From assembly GCF_023347535.1 (NCBI RefSeq), contig NZ_CP094473.1, positions 2,294,001 to 2,358,000 of the forward strand: DNA of 64,000 nucleotides, written 5' to 3'. The notes beneath the pieces are model-generated. The model saw nothing but the letters and a program-made list of their open reading frames with translations. It made no database searches and was not told the DNA's origin. This DNA is from Faecalibacterium sp. HTF-F (GTDB taxonomy: Bacteria; Bacillota; Clostridia; Oscillospirales; Ruminococcaceae). Below are positions 1 to 8,122 of this stretch, piece by piece (the stretch's first letter is position 1; the number at the start of each line of letters is the position of its first letter). A program made the translations under genes and the position numbers.

Positions 1-2
1 AT

Positions 3-299
3 GTTCTGCCGGGAGAGGAACAACTGCGGCGCATCGAAGCCATAGCCGACCCTTATGCCATGCAGCCGCAGAGCATTATGGAGGAGCAGGAATCGTGCCG
101 GGAGTTATACGAGGGCCTGAAACGGCTGACCCAGCGAGAGCAGACCTATCTGCTGTACCGCTATGGCTTCACCGATGGCGAGGAACATCCGCTGATCGGC
201 ACGGCGATATACTTTCACCTGACAAAAGGCCGCGCCAAAAAGACCGAGGAACAGGCCATGGATAATCTGTGGCTGGAACTGCCGTGGTGGTATATCTGA
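3..299 (+). CDS. Sigma-70-family-like protein, C-terminal part (gene starts before the window)
   Basis: The frame is open from the window edge and ends at a TGA at 297-299, giving about 98 visible residues. The segment LTQREQTYLLYRYGF resembles region 4 of sigma-70 factors, where a helix-turn-helix contacts the -35 element. The following stretch (HPLIGTAIYFHLTKGRAKKTEEQA) fits the recognition-helix part, with a short WLELPWW tail. The internal ATG at 60 is unlikely to be the true start because coding sequence continues upstream in frame. It lies in the AT-richer accessory segment, so it may be an element-borne regulator. Family assignment is by pattern only. Confidence 0.55.
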   Translation, partial: VLPGEEQLRRIEAIADPYAMQPQSIMEEQESCRELYEGLKRLTQREQTYLLYRYGFTDGEEHPLIGTAIYFHLTKGRAKKTEEQAMDNLWLELPWWYI

Positions 300-461
300 A
301 TGGAAAAATCGTGATTGTGCTACAAGTTTTCTGAAAATTTATGTGCAACCATACGATTTTGAAAAAAATTGTGGACGGATGAAATAAAGCGGGCTTAAAT
401 TTCGTTGTTTTAACAAGGATTTGTAAGAACTTCTTTTAGAACGTATATAGGAGGCCTTTTT

Positions 462-710
462 ATGTTAGAGCAATTTTTCAAATCACAAGTTGCAGTTGTT
501 TCTGACCCCTACCAGTGCAATCACATCACGGATGCGCTGGCAGCTGCTGGAATCAAATTCTATTGCAAAACCAAAGATGTCAATCGGCGTAATACGTTCG
601 ATCAGGCAAGAATTGGATCTTTAGGCATAAAACCGAAGTATGTCACAGAGATATTTGTAGACAAAGAAAATGCAGATATGGCACTGCATATTGTACACAC
701 GCTAAAGTAA
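462..710 (+). CDS. Small DUF2007-like protein of unknown function
   Basis: This 82-residue protein has no signal peptide or membrane segment. A strong ribosome site (AGGAGG, 450-455) precedes the ATG. The pattern VAVVSDPYQCNHITDALAAAGI near the start, then an internal VDKENADMALHIV, recalls the small alpha-beta fold of DUF2007 'putative signal transducing' proteins, which bury one strand-helix-strand unit and track substrate-less binding. That similarity is weak and no biochemical role follows from it. It precedes a short membrane-anchored protein and an ABC importer on the same strand and may be cotranscribed with them. Confidence 0.5.
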   Translation: MLEQFFKSQVAVVSDPYQCNHITDALAAAGIKFYCKTKDVNRRNTFDQARIGSLGIKPKYVTEIFVDKENADMALHIVHTLK

Positions 711-768
711 AGTCTGCGATATCATAGTTCTTACAGCGTGATTTGTTTTCAGTTGACTGGAGAAAAAC

Positions 769-1200
769 ATGAAAAGAATTTGCATTGGACTTTTGACCGC
801 ACTAGGGTGTATTGCTGTAGCTACGGCGTTGATTGTTCGGCCATTTAGCAAAAAATCCATCCAGTCTTATGTACTGCGAAATCAGGATGAGCTGACAAAC
901 TATGCGCGGAAAGTGATAGAAGACCATCCAATGGAACCGCTAGAGTGGAATGGATGGAAAGTATATTATTACGCAGATGATATGGTGGAATTTTGTACAG
1001 GCTCTTTCGGGCTTGTTCCGAGTACTACATATAAGGGCTTTTACTATTCTGAAGATGATGAACCACATGGCTTTCAAGATGTTCCGGTTGAGTTTGTAAA
1101 AAGTGGAAATGGATGGTCGTGGGCAGAATCAGAAGGTGATAATACACAATATACTGAACGAATTGCAGCACATTGGTATTGGTATGAAGCAAAATTTTAG
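769..1200 (+). CDS. Small membrane-anchored or secreted protein, function unknown
   Basis: 143 residues. An N-terminal hydrophobic helix (about residues 4-23, after MKR) acts as a signal anchor or uncleaved signal; no lipobox Cys follows it. The rest is soluble, acidic and rich in aromatic residues (KVYYYADD, HWYWYEAKF), which suggests a compact extracytoplasmic beta domain. I do not recognise the family. It ends 20 bases before the solute-binding lipoprotein of the ABC importer, so it may be expressed with it and could be an accessory surface factor. AT-rich codon use matches its neighbours and differs from the chromosomal genes after 7 kb. Confidence 0.6.
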   Translation: MKRICIGLLTALGCIAVATALIVRPFSKKSIQSYVLRNQDELTNYARKVIEDHPMEPLEWNGWKVYYYADDMVEFCTGSFGLVPSTTYKGFYYSEDDEPHGFQDVPVEFVKSGNGWSWAESEGDNTQYTERIAAHWYWYEAKF

Positions 1201-1220
1201 AAGTCGGAGAACCTGAAGTT

Positions 1221-2687
1221 ATGTATAACAATAGACGAAATAACCGATTTAGTATATTTATTGCCGCTATTATTGTAAGCCTGCTGGTTCTTCTCACAGG
1301 ATGCGCATCTACCAAGAAGGAAACTGATTTAGCTAAGCCCGTTGCAGAGGATAGCTCAAATCCAGTCACTGTAACAGTCTACCTTACCGCTCACTATGCA
1401 AATCCTGATACACATTGTCCTATCTATGAAAAACTGCTAGATTATCAAAAAGAGAACCCTAATATCACAATACAGTTCGTATCGCCCAAAGAGGGCGATA
1501 CCGCAGAGCGTGAGGCTGAGATTCATCGGCTAAATACGGAGATCCTTTCAGGCAAAGGACCCGACCTCTTTATTATGGAAGGAAACCGATTGACGAATGT
1601 TAATCTATTTCCAGATATTGAAAAGAGTATGATGAATGGAGCTTTCCTCGATCTCACCGATGTAATGGATTCAAACGAATTCACAGCAGAGAATTTTTAT
1701 ATGCCTCTTTTAGATGCTGGAAAACTAAAAGGAAAACAGTATATTTTACCTTTGTGCTTTTCCGTTCCAACTCTGACAAGTGCAGAAAGCGTTTTGAAAG
1801 ACAGCGGATTTGATATGCAAGCCGCATCAAAAAGCCTTGCTGCCACGATGGATGAACTACTGCGCATCTACAAGGAAAAACCAATGCTGGTTGTAACGGA
1901 CTTTAGCATGACAAGCGCGTTATCGCAGCCGATCATCGATTACAAGAATCACACTATTAACTTGGACACAGTTAGTTGTCGGCAAACATTAGCATACGAG
2001 AAAGAATTCCGTACGGGTGAAATTTCTTATGAGATGCAAAATGGTTTGTTTGACAGTTTCAATCCAGAAGTAGTCCAAGATTATTTTGCAAACGGTGAAC
2101 CTTTTGCTAGTCTTGACCCAAGCTATATGACAGTGGGACTTCTTCGGCAGTGTGCAGCTCTTGGAATCAAAACCGTAACACTTCCCATTCCCAATGAGCT
2201 AGGCGGTGTTACTGCTGAAATCGGTTCTTACGCAATGGGAAATCGAAACACAAAGCATCCAGCAGAGGTAAAAGCACTTTTAGCTTATCTTCTTAGTGAA
2301 GAATGCCAGTCGAGTTCGGCGTTTGCAGATAAAGATATGTTTCCTGTCCGACGTGGATGTCTTAAAAAATGTATGGAAGCACAATATCAATTCAGTGTCT
2401 ATGATGCATCCCATGAAAAAATAGGTCAAGAAGATATTGAAAACCGAAAGGAGATGTATGGTGAAAATTTGACTGATGCACAGCTAGATCAGCTTGGAAC
2501 AATATGTGACAAGATCAATGCAGCGCAATATCACACAATTTGGTACCGTGCCTTGCAGCTTGATCAAAGTGAGGATGGCGGAAATCTTCTAAGTGAAACG
2601 ATGGTTCAGTATTGGAATGATGAAATCACCCTTGATGAGCTTGTTGATCGACTTACTCCGCAGCTCAAATTGTACCTTGATGAATAA
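1221..2687 (+). CDS. ABC importer extracellular solute-binding lipoprotein (family 1, sugar type)
   Basis: 488 residues. The lipoprotein signal is clear: a positively charged start, a hydrophobic core and the lipobox LLTGC around residue 28, which places the mature protein on the outer face of the membrane. A periplasmic-binding-protein type 1 fold is indicated by the segment GKGPDLFIMEGNRLTNV, typical of family 1 carbohydrate binders ('GxxPDvf' motif), and by KQYILPLCFSVPTL. The two permease genes follow directly, so this is the substrate receptor of an ABC importer. The sugar or peptide bound cannot be told. The element has no ATPase gene; a shared MsmX-like ATPase elsewhere would be needed. 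Confidence 0.85.
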   Translation: MYNNRRNNRFSIFIAAIIVSLLVLLTGCASTKKETDLAKPVAEDSSNPVTVTVYLTAHYANPDTHCPIYEKLLDYQKENPNITIQFVSPKEGDTAEREAEIHRLNTEILSGKGPDLFIMEGNRLTNVNLFPDIEKSMMNGAFLDLTDVMDSNEFTAENFYMPLLDAGKLKGKQYILPLCFSVPTLTSAESVLKDSGFDMQAASKSLAATMDELLRIYKEKPMLVVTDFSMTSALSQPIIDYKNHTINLDTVSCRQTLAYEKEFRTGEISYEMQNGLFDSFNPEVVQDYFANGEPFASLDPSYMTVGLLRQCAALGIKTVTLPIPNELGGVTAEIGSYAMGNRNTKHPAEVKALLAYLLSEECQSSSAFADKDMFPVRRGCLKKCMEAQYQFSVYDASHEKIGQEDIENRKEMYGENLTDAQLDQLGTICDKINAAQYHTIWYRALQLDQSEDGGNLLSETMVQYWNDEITLDELVDRLTPQLKLYLDE

Positions 2688-3486
2688 AATGAAAAAGAAT
2701 CTTCAGAGCAATATCCTTCTTCTGCCGGCACTTATTGCCGGATTTTTTTGCTATCTGTTTCCAATCCTGATTGCTTTTTGGAAAAGTCTCTTTCTTGGAA
2801 CAGGAACTGATTTTGTCGGCATACAAAATTATGTGGATCTTTTTGAAAATGAGGCATTTTCACTCGCTGTTAGAAATCTGTTTCATTTGTGGGCCATCAT
2901 TGTACCCGTCAATTTGGTTGTTGGCATTTTCGTTGCGGAAGCTTATATAAAACTCCGACAAGAAAAATTTTGTCTGTTCTTTCTTGTTCCTTCAATACTT
3001 CCGGCAGCTTGTGTTGTAACAATTGCATCAAGCATCTTACGAAAATCTCCTAGCCAGTGGGGTGAAACATCATTTGCATTTTATGTATTCCTTGTAATTG
3101 TATTATGGAAAACGCTGGGATTCTCAATTTTAATTTTTATGGTTGCTATGAAATCCATTGAATCCGAGATCATAGATGCCGCCATGCTGGATGGAGTCAA
3201 CCCTCTACAATGTTTTTGGTACATAAAGCTTCCAATCATAAAGAGTTCTTTATTGATTTGTGGAATCTTGACGATTTACAATAGCTTTCGATGTTTCCGT
3301 GAAGCCTATTTGATTGGAGGAAGTCATCCGAATGAACAATTATATAGTATTCAGCACTTTCTACAAAACAATTTTATGAATATGAACTATGCACGACTGG
3401 AAGCGGCATCTGTTTTGGTTGTGCTTTTTGTTGGGGCCGTTGTGCTGATCGGAATGTACTTGGCAAGAAAAAAGAGGAATAACTGA
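2680..3486 (+). CDS. ABC importer permease 1 (MalF/UgpA type)
   Basis: 268 residues from the chosen start. I place the start at ATG 2680, which overlaps the stop of the binding-protein gene (ATGAATAA) and begins MNKMKKN; the ATG nine bases later is an alternative, and the upstream ATG at 2593 would run deep into the preceding gene. Six hydrophobic segments are visible. The EAA loop that docks the ATPase is present as EIIDAAMLDGVNPLQCFWYIKLP, matching the EAAxxDGAxxxxxFxxIxLP pattern. The C-terminus is basic. Partner of the next permease; translationally coupled to both neighbours. Confidence 0.85.
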   Translation: MNKMKKNLQSNILLLPALIAGFFCYLFPILIAFWKSLFLGTGTDFVGIQNYVDLFENEAFSLAVRNLFHLWAIIVPVNLVVGIFVAEAYIKLRQEKFCLFFLVPSILPAACVVTIASSILRKSPSQWGETSFAFYVFLVIVLWKTLGFSILIFMVAMKSIESEIIDAAMLDGVNPLQCFWYIKLPIIKSSLLICGILTIYNSFRCFREAYLIGGSHPNEQLYSIQHFLQNNFMNMNYARLEAASVLVVLFVGAVVLIGMYLARKKRNN

Positions 3487-4226
3487 TGAACCCACGAAAA
3501 GAAGCTACATATAGGATGTTATCTTTGATAGCTGCTGTGATTTTTGTGCTGCCATGCGTATTTCTTGTTTTCCCGATATTTGATATAAACCCAGATGACT
3601 TGTGGCAGATGGATTCTCTGATGGAATTCATTTGCGCCTATAAAAATACCGCGATTCTTGCAATTGCCGGAGTGCTTATTCAAATTGTGATTGCACTGCC
3701 TGCAGGTTATGCGATTGCCAGAATCCCATCTCCGAAAGCGCAGACATTTTTTCTTTTGACCTGTGTTTTCTTTTTGCTTTTGCCGCAGCAAGCACTTATG
3801 CTCCCTCAATATCTGGTTCTGATGAATATTGGATGGTTGGATTCTCTTGAAGGGCTATTGATAATGACGGCTTTCCAGCCTTGGATGATTTTACTCTTTT
3901 GGTTCGCAGCAAAAAGAATTGACAGTAGCCTGTTCGATTCAGCAATTTGTGACGGCGCAAGCAACTGGGTGCTTTTTAGGAAAATTTATGCTCCAATTGT
4001 ACGACCGTATGTTATGATTGCGGCATTCCTTTCTATCGCTGAGAGCTGGAATCTTTTGGAACAACCCATGACATTTTTGCAGAGCAAAGAAAGGTATCCG
4101 CTCTCTATGATTTTGATGCAGCTTTCAACGGATAATGCTGAATTAAAAAATGTCCTATGCTTGCTCTTTGCGGTTCCGCTGATGATTTTGTTCTGTACAA
4201 TGGTAAAAAAGATAATCGATACATGA
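3486..4226 (+). CDS. ABC importer permease 2 (MalG/UgpE type)
   Basis: 246 residues, six predicted membrane helices. Its ATG overlaps the preceding stop (TGATG, 3484-3488), a sign of translational coupling. The EAA loop is visible as SSLFDSAICDGASNWVLFRKIYAPI, with the conserved DGA and the pattern leading into a proline-ended helix. Together with the upstream permease and the binding lipoprotein it makes the membrane core of a carbohydrate-type importer. It is somewhat shorter than usual MalG proteins (about 270-280). No ATPase gene follows; a toxin-antitoxin pair comes next. Confidence 0.83.
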   Translation: MNPRKEATYRMLSLIAAVIFVLPCVFLVFPIFDINPDDLWQMDSLMEFICAYKNTAILAIAGVLIQIVIALPAGYAIARIPSPKAQTFFLLTCVFFLLLPQQALMLPQYLVLMNIGWLDSLEGLLIMTAFQPWMILLFWFAAKRIDSSLFDSAICDGASNWVLFRKIYAPIVRPYVMIAAFLSIAESWNLLEQPMTFLQSKERYPLSMILMQLSTDNAELKNVLCLLFAVPLMILFCTMVKKIIDT

Positions 4227-4347
4227 AAAATAAGAATGACTGGCTTGATTTCATTTCAGCAACAGGGCGGATATTTTGATCTTTGAACAATTCTGAAATA
4301 AATATGTTGTGCAATATGGAGAAATTTAATTATAAGTTTGGAAATTA

Positions 4348-4376
4348 TTGATTTGCAACGCAAAATGCGTTACAAT
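4348..4376 (+). promoter_or_regulatory. Promoter with palindromic operator for the toxin-antitoxin pair
   Basis: A -35 TTGATT (4348-4353) and -10 TACAAT (4371-4376) are separated by 17 bases. The spacer holds a perfect palindrome AACGCA-AAA-TGCGTT (4357-4371). RelB-type antitoxins bind such sites as ribbon-helix-helix dimers and repress their own operon; that role here is inferred. Confidence 0.6.
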
Positions 4377-4394
4377 AAGGATGAGGTGATAACC

Positions 4395-4700
4395 ATGGAA
4401 AAAACGATGACACTCAATCTTCGTGTCAACCCCACCGTTAAGCAGCAAGCCGAGGATGTGTTGAAGCAGCTCGGCATCCCGATGGCAACCGCCATTGATA
4501 TGTACCTGCGCCAGATCACCCTGACTGGCGGCATCCCCTTTTCTCTGTCCCTGCCGAAAGCTCCTACGGCTCTGAATGCTGACACCATGACCGATGATCA
4601 ACTTCATGCAGCCTTGCAGGTAGGCATTAAGGAAATTCAGAACGGTGATACCGTGGATGCTGCAAGCGCATTCGCACAGTTCAGGGAACAACACAGATGA
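4395..4700 (+). CDS. RelB/DinJ-family antitoxin
   Basis: 101 residues from ATG 4395, which follows a good ribosome site (AAGGATGAGG). The longer frame from 4338 has no ribosome site and overlaps the promoter. The N-terminus TMTLNLRVNPTVKQQAEDV is the ribbon-helix-helix DNA-binding strand and first helix of the RelB/DinJ family, and GIPMATAIDMYLRQI is the second helix. The C-terminal part (from about residue 60) would wrap the toxin. It overlaps the toxin gene by four bases (ATGA), the usual arrangement of type II modules. A palindromic operator precedes it. Confidence 0.85.
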   Translation: MEKTMTLNLRVNPTVKQQAEDVLKQLGIPMATAIDMYLRQITLTGGIPFSLSLPKAPTALNADTMTDDQLHAALQVGIKEIQNGDTVDAASAFAQFREQHR

Positions 4701-5017
4701 AGCAGTATGACGTGAAAATTTCCCATGCAGCCCTCAGCGATATGGAGCAGATCTACAGCTATATTGCCGACCGTCTGCTGGAGCCTGACACTGCTATGGG
4801 GCAGTATAACCGCATTGCGGAAGCCATCCAGTCGCTGAACATCCTGCCGGAACGCTGTGCGCTGGTGGAAAGCGAGCCGGAGCGCACCCAAGGGCTACGG
4901 CAGATGCTGGTGGACAACTACTCGGTGTTCTACATCGTGAGCGAGGATGCGGTGTCGGTAGCCCGTGTGCTGTACAGTGCATCCGACCTTGTGCGCCGTC
5001 TGCGGAGAATGAAGTAA
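4697..5017 (+). CDS. RelE/ParE-superfamily toxin
   Basis: 106 residues. The order of segments fits the RelE/ParE fold: an N-terminal strand and helices (KISHAALSDMEQIYSYIADRL), a central loop (LNILPERCALV) and the C-terminal strands (LRQMLVDNYSVFYIVSEDAVSVARVLYS). The pattern 'yrvfY.v.....v.i.rvlh' is family-typical. It may be a ribosome-dependent mRNA endonuclease (RelE) or a gyrase poison (ParE); the sequence does not settle which, but the layout leans to ParE/RelE generic. It overlaps the antitoxin gene and lies 12 bases before the recombinase, which suggests it helps keep the mobile segment. Confidence 0.8.
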   Translation: MKQYDVKISHAALSDMEQIYSYIADRLLEPDTAMGQYNRIAEAIQSLNILPERCALVESEPERTQGLRQMLVDNYSVFYIVSEDAVSVARVLYSASDLVRRLRRMK

Positions 5018-5029
5018 GGAGGTGCAGCC

Positions 5030-6526
5030 ATGACTGCCGTAATCTACGCCCGCTATTCCAGCGACAACCAGCGTGAAGAATCTATCGAGGGGCAGATTCG
5101 GGAATGCACCGCCTACGCCGAAAAGAACGGCATCACGGTCATCAAGCACTATATTGACCGTGCCCTTTCTGCCAAAACCGATAACCGCCCGGATTTCCAG
5201 CAGATGATCAAGGACAGCGAGAAACGGTTGTTTGACATTGTGCTGGTCTGGAAGCTTGACCGTTTTGCCCGAAACCGCTATGATTCGGCCCACTATGAGT
5301 ACCAGTTGGAACGAAATCATGTCAAGCTGGTATCTGCCACGGAGCCTATCTCTGACAGCCCTGCGGGTATTATGGTCAAGAGTATGCTCACCGGCATGGC
5401 TGAATACTACTCGGCAGAACTTTCTGAAAAAGTTGTGCGCGGCATGACCGAGAATGTGCTGAAAGGCAAGTACAACGGCGGCACGATTCCCATTGGCTTC
5501 AAGGTGGACGAGGAGAAGTTCTTTCAAGTCGACCCGCTGAAAGCTCCCTTTGTGGTAGAAGCCTTTCAGCGGTACAACGATGGCGCAACTATGAAGGAAC
5601 TGATGAACTGGCTGAACGACAGTGGTGTGACTACCAACCGCAACCAGAAGTTCACCTACAACAGTGTTCAGACGCTGCTGACGAATAAGCGGTACATCGG
5701 AGAAAACCACTTCAAGGACATTGTGATGCCCGACAGTATCCCGGCCATCGTGGACAAGGACTTGTTTGAGGAAGTGCAGCTAAAAATCAAAAAGAACAGC
5801 CGCGCTCCTGCCCGTCACAAGGCCGAGGATGATTACCTGCTCACCACCAAGCTGTTCTGCGGAATGTGCGGTGCGATGATGTTCGGCGAGTGCGGCACAG
5901 GCCGGAACAAGGTCGTTCATCATTATTATAAGTGCGCCACCGCGAAGCGTTTCAAGACCTGCAAGAAAAAGACCGTCCGTAAAGAGTGGCTGGAAGATTT
6001 GGTCATAGCTGAAACCATGAAGCTGATTCAGGACGATGCCGTGATTGAAGCCATCGTTGCGGAAGTGATGGAGTTGCAGGATCAGGAAAACACCACGCTT
6101 CCTTTGCTGGAAAAGCAGATGCGCGAGGTAGAGAACGGCATTGAAAATATGCTGAACGCCATTCAAGCAGGTGTGCTGACCAACTCCACCAAATCGCGTT
6201 TGGAAAAGCTGGAAGCCCAGCAGAAAGAACTTGAGATTCGGATCGCCGAAGAAAAAATCGCTCGGCCTCGGTTGAGTGAAAATCAGGTTCGGTTCTGGCT
6301 GACCCGGTTCCGCAAGCTCGACCCGAACGTGAAAAGCCACCGTGAGACGCTTATCAATACGTTTGTGAACGCCGTTTATCTCTATGATGAAAAAGTTTTG
6401 ATTACATTCAACTACAAAGACGGCACAAAAACCATCACTTTCGATGAAATCGCCGCCAAAGATGCCCCAGAGGGCAATGGTTCGGATTTAGGTTGCTTCG
6501 CTCCACCAAGAAACCTCAACGTATGA
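5030..6526 (+). CDS. Large serine recombinase (site-specific integrase)
   Basis: 498 residues. The catalytic domain spans about residues 3-145: VIYARYSSDNQREESIEGQ carries the nucleophile Ser near residue 10-11 and its Arg, and KLDRFARNRYD is the second conserved block. A Recombinase domain follows (about 160-265, with GFKVDEEK and LLTNKRYIGENHF), then a zinc-ribbon domain with the CGMC pair and further Cys near residues 305-320, and a coiled-coil region (about 345-400) typical of large integrases. It is expected to integrate and excise the segment to its left. A terminator hairpin overlaps its stop codon. A truncated host gene lies 190 bases downstream. Confidence 0.93.
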   Translation: MTAVIYARYSSDNQREESIEGQIRECTAYAEKNGITVIKHYIDRALSAKTDNRPDFQQMIKDSEKRLFDIVLVWKLDRFARNRYDSAHYEYQLERNHVKLVSATEPISDSPAGIMVKSMLTGMAEYYSAELSEKVVRGMTENVLKGKYNGGTIPIGFKVDEEKFFQVDPLKAPFVVEAFQRYNDGATMKELMNWLNDSGVTTNRNQKFTYNSVQTLLTNKRYIGENHFKDIVMPDSIPAIVDKDLFEEVQLKIKKNSRAPARHKAEDDYLLTTKLFCGMCGAMMFGECGTGRNKVVHHYYKCATAKRFKTCKKKTVRKEWLEDLVIAETMKLIQDDAVIEAIVAEVMELQDQENTTLPLLEKQMREVENGIENMLNAIQAGVLTNSTKSRLEKLEAQQKELEIRIAEEKIARPRLSENQVRFWLTRFRKLDPNVKSHRETLINTFVNAVYLYDEKVLITFNYKDGTKTITFDEIAAKDAPEGNGSDLGCFAPPRNLNV

Positions 6527-6549
6527 AAGTACGCTGAGGTTTTTGTTTT
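6511..6549 (+). terminator. Rho-independent terminator of the recombinase gene
   Basis: Stem CCTCAaCGTA (6514-6523) pairs with TACGcTGAGG (6530-6539), and a T-rich tract TTTTTGTTTT follows. The recombinase stop codon lies in the loop, so the hairpin is partly coding. Confidence 0.8.
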
Positions 6550-6569
6550 GCTGCAAAGCAAGACTCACT

Positions 6570-6678
6570 GGGCGGGTGGATTCGAACAGCATCGGCCCGC
6601 CGTACAGTCCGGCGGGCAAAAAAGCCCCTGCGGGGCTTTTTTAGATGCGCGGCTCGCGAAATCCACCCGCGCCCACCA
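6570..6678. repeat. Nested inverted-repeat element at the right end of the integrated segment
   Basis: Outer arms GGGC-GGGTGGATT (6570-6582) and AATCCACCC-GC-GCCC (about 6660-6674), followed by ACCA, can pair around two inner hairpins: CCCGCC-GTACAGTCC-GGCGGG (about 6596-6616) and AAAAAAGCCCC-TG-CGGGGCTTTTTT (about 6618-6642). On the minus strand it shows a TTCGAAT box reminiscent of a tRNA T-loop, but no T-stem or anticodon arm can be built. The inner hairpin with flanking A and T runs is a bidirectional terminator. Role as recombination end, repeat or RNA is unknown. Confidence 0.55.
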
Positions 6679-6683
6679 AAAAG

Positions 6684-6716
6684 ACCAGCGTAGAAAATAC
6701 GCTGGTTTTTTGTTTT
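6684..6716 (+). terminator. Hairpin terminator abutting the truncated ABC gene
   Basis: ACCAGCGTA (6684-6692) pairs with TACGCTGGT (6698-6706), loop GAAAA, then a T tract TTTTTGTTTT. The AGCGTA/TACGCT core is shared with the recombinase terminator at 6511-6549. Confidence 0.7.
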
Positions 6717-6837
6717 ATTTGCCCGAACCGGACGGCCCGATGATCACCAGCTTTTCGCCTTCGGCCACTTCCAGGTTAACATCCTTCAAAACGTGCAAAT
6801 CACCGAAGTATTTTTCCACATGCTCCAGCTTGATCAC
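6715..6837 (-). pseudogene. Truncated amino-acid-type ABC transporter ATPase (N-terminus only)
   Basis: Reading leftward from GTG at 6837 (preceded by AAAAGGGGA), the frame gives VIKLEHVEKYFGDLHVLKD and goes on to VIIGPSGSGK, then stops at TAA (6715-6717). This is the first 40 residues of a GlnQ-type polar-amino-acid ATPase, cut immediately after the Walker A lysine, with Walker B, signature and the rest missing. The sequence on the other side is the right end of the recombinase-bearing segment, so the break most likely marks an integration point. The remaining part of the gene may sit beyond the left edge of the window. Confidence 0.8.
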
Positions 6838-6896
6838 GTTGCATTCCCCTTTTCCTGTTTCATCTCTCTCAAGGCCGCCTTGCCTTGCAGAGTAAC

Positions 6897-6935
6897 AAAA
6901 AAGACGCTTTGCGATCTCTCGCGAAGCGTCTTTGC
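6897..6935 (-). terminator. Terminator of the modABC operon
   Basis: AAAGACGCTT and AAGCGTCTTT (6900-6933) form a long stem extended by GCG/CGC. On the minus strand it is followed by TTTTTTG. It lies 140 bases past the end of modC; the remaining bases to 7075 hold a short AAAGTTG-CAA-CAACTTT palindrome and no gene. Confidence 0.8.
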
Positions 6936-7075
6936 CTTTGATGCCTAAAATATAGCGTTTCCTGTTATTTCTTTCAATCTGAAAGTTGCAACAACTTTGC
7001 CATCACATTTTTCATGTTTTGTAAAGTTACACAAAATCTCGCCTTATTTTTTGTCGATTCATGCAGGGGCAGTTT

Positions 7076-8122
7076 TCATACCAGCGGCATGATGCCTTCC
7101 GGCGCAGCGGCAAAGCACTGCGGCGCAGCGGGTGCAGCAGCTCCCAGCGTTGCCTTGCTCACCTTCCACCACAGGCGGGTCGTGCCGTCGGGTGCCAGAA
7201 AGATCAGATTCCAGTCAAACGGATTTTCACTGCTGGAAACCGCCTTTACCGGCAGTGCGTTCTGCGCTCCCGGTGCGCAGGGCGCAAGGTCGTGGGCGCG
7301 GATTCCCACGGCAGTGCAGTGTTCCGGCACCTCGGCTGCAAGGCGCAGCAGGGCGTCCCAGCCGGTCAGCCGCACCGTGTGCGCATCCACGCGGGTGCAG
7401 GGCAGAATATTTTTGCAGCCGGTCAGCCGTGCGGCGGTAATGCTCTGCGGGTCGGCAAACACCTCTTTGGTGGTGCCGGTGCGCAGTACCCGCCCGCCGT
7501 CCATCACAGCCATCTCCCGGCACAGGCGGTAGGCTTCGTCCCGGTTGTGGGTCACCAGCAGAGCCGTTCCGTCAAATCCCGCCAGCAGGCTGCCCACTTC
7601 GCTCTCCACCTCTTCCCGCAGGTAGCTGTCCAGCGCGCTGAAGGGCTCGTCCAGCATCAGGATGCGGGGCCTGCCCACCAGAATGCGGGCCAGTGCCGTG
7701 CGCTGTTGCTGCCCACCGGAAAGCTGGGCCGGGCAGCGCTTCGCCAGTGCTTCCAGCTGCATGGCACGCAGCATTTCCGCGCAGCGTTCCCTGCGGACGG
7801 CCTTGTCTTTTTCCGCTTTCAGCCCGCAGAGGATGTTCTGCTCCACGGTCATGTTGGGGAACAGTGCATAGTTCTGGAACAGAAGGCCCACGCCCCGCTG
7901 CTGCGGCGGCAGGTCGATGTGCTGTTCGCTGTCAAACAGCACCCGGCCGTCCAGCACGATGCGGCCCGCATCCGGCTTTACGATGCCCGCGATGCAGCGC
8001 AATGTCATGCTTTTGCCGCAGCCGGAAGCCCCCAGCAGAGCGGTGGCCGTGCTGCCTGCGGTAAATTCGGCCCGAAGGGTGAAGCCATCCAGCTTTTTGG
8101 TAACGTTCACTTCCAGACTCAT
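7076..8122 (-). CDS. modC: Molybdate ABC transporter ATP-binding protein
   Basis: 348 residues. It powers molybdate import at the cytoplasmic face. Visible motifs: Walker A GASGCGKSMT (about residues 31-40), Q-loop LFQNYALFPN, signature LSGGQQQRTALAR, Walker B ILMLDEPFSALD and the switch His in LVTHNRDEA. Walker A has Met where Thr/Ser-Thr is usual after KS, a mild oddity. The C-terminal 110 residues form an abbreviated regulatory region (GIRAHDLAP resembles the MOP/TOBE beginning), shorter than E. coli ModC's two-part domain. Starts inside the end of modB (ATGA overlap of four bases) and is the last gene of the operon. Confidence 0.92.
   Translation of the reverse strand: MSLEVNVTKKLDGFTLRAEFTAGSTATALLGASGCGKSMTLRCIAGIVKPDAGRIVLDGRVLFDSEQHIDLPPQQRGVGLLFQNYALFPNMTVEQNILCGLKAEKDKAVRRERCAEMLRAMQLEALAKRCPAQLSGGQQQRTALARILVGRPRILMLDEPFSALDSYLREEVESEVGSLLAGFDGTALLVTHNRDEAYRLCREMAVMDGGRVLRTGTTKEVFADPQSITAARLTGCKNILPCTRVDAHTVRLTGWDALLRLAAEVPEHCTAVGIRAHDLAPCAPGAQNALPVKAVSSSENPFDWNLIFLAPDGTTRLWWKVSKATLGAAAPAAPQCFAAAPEGIMPLV

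Noticed and set aside
6570..6678. Possible tRNA or tmRNA end (TTCGAAT box, terminal CCA)
   Set aside because: No T-stem, anticodon arm or D arm can be paired in either strand; kept only as a structured repeat.
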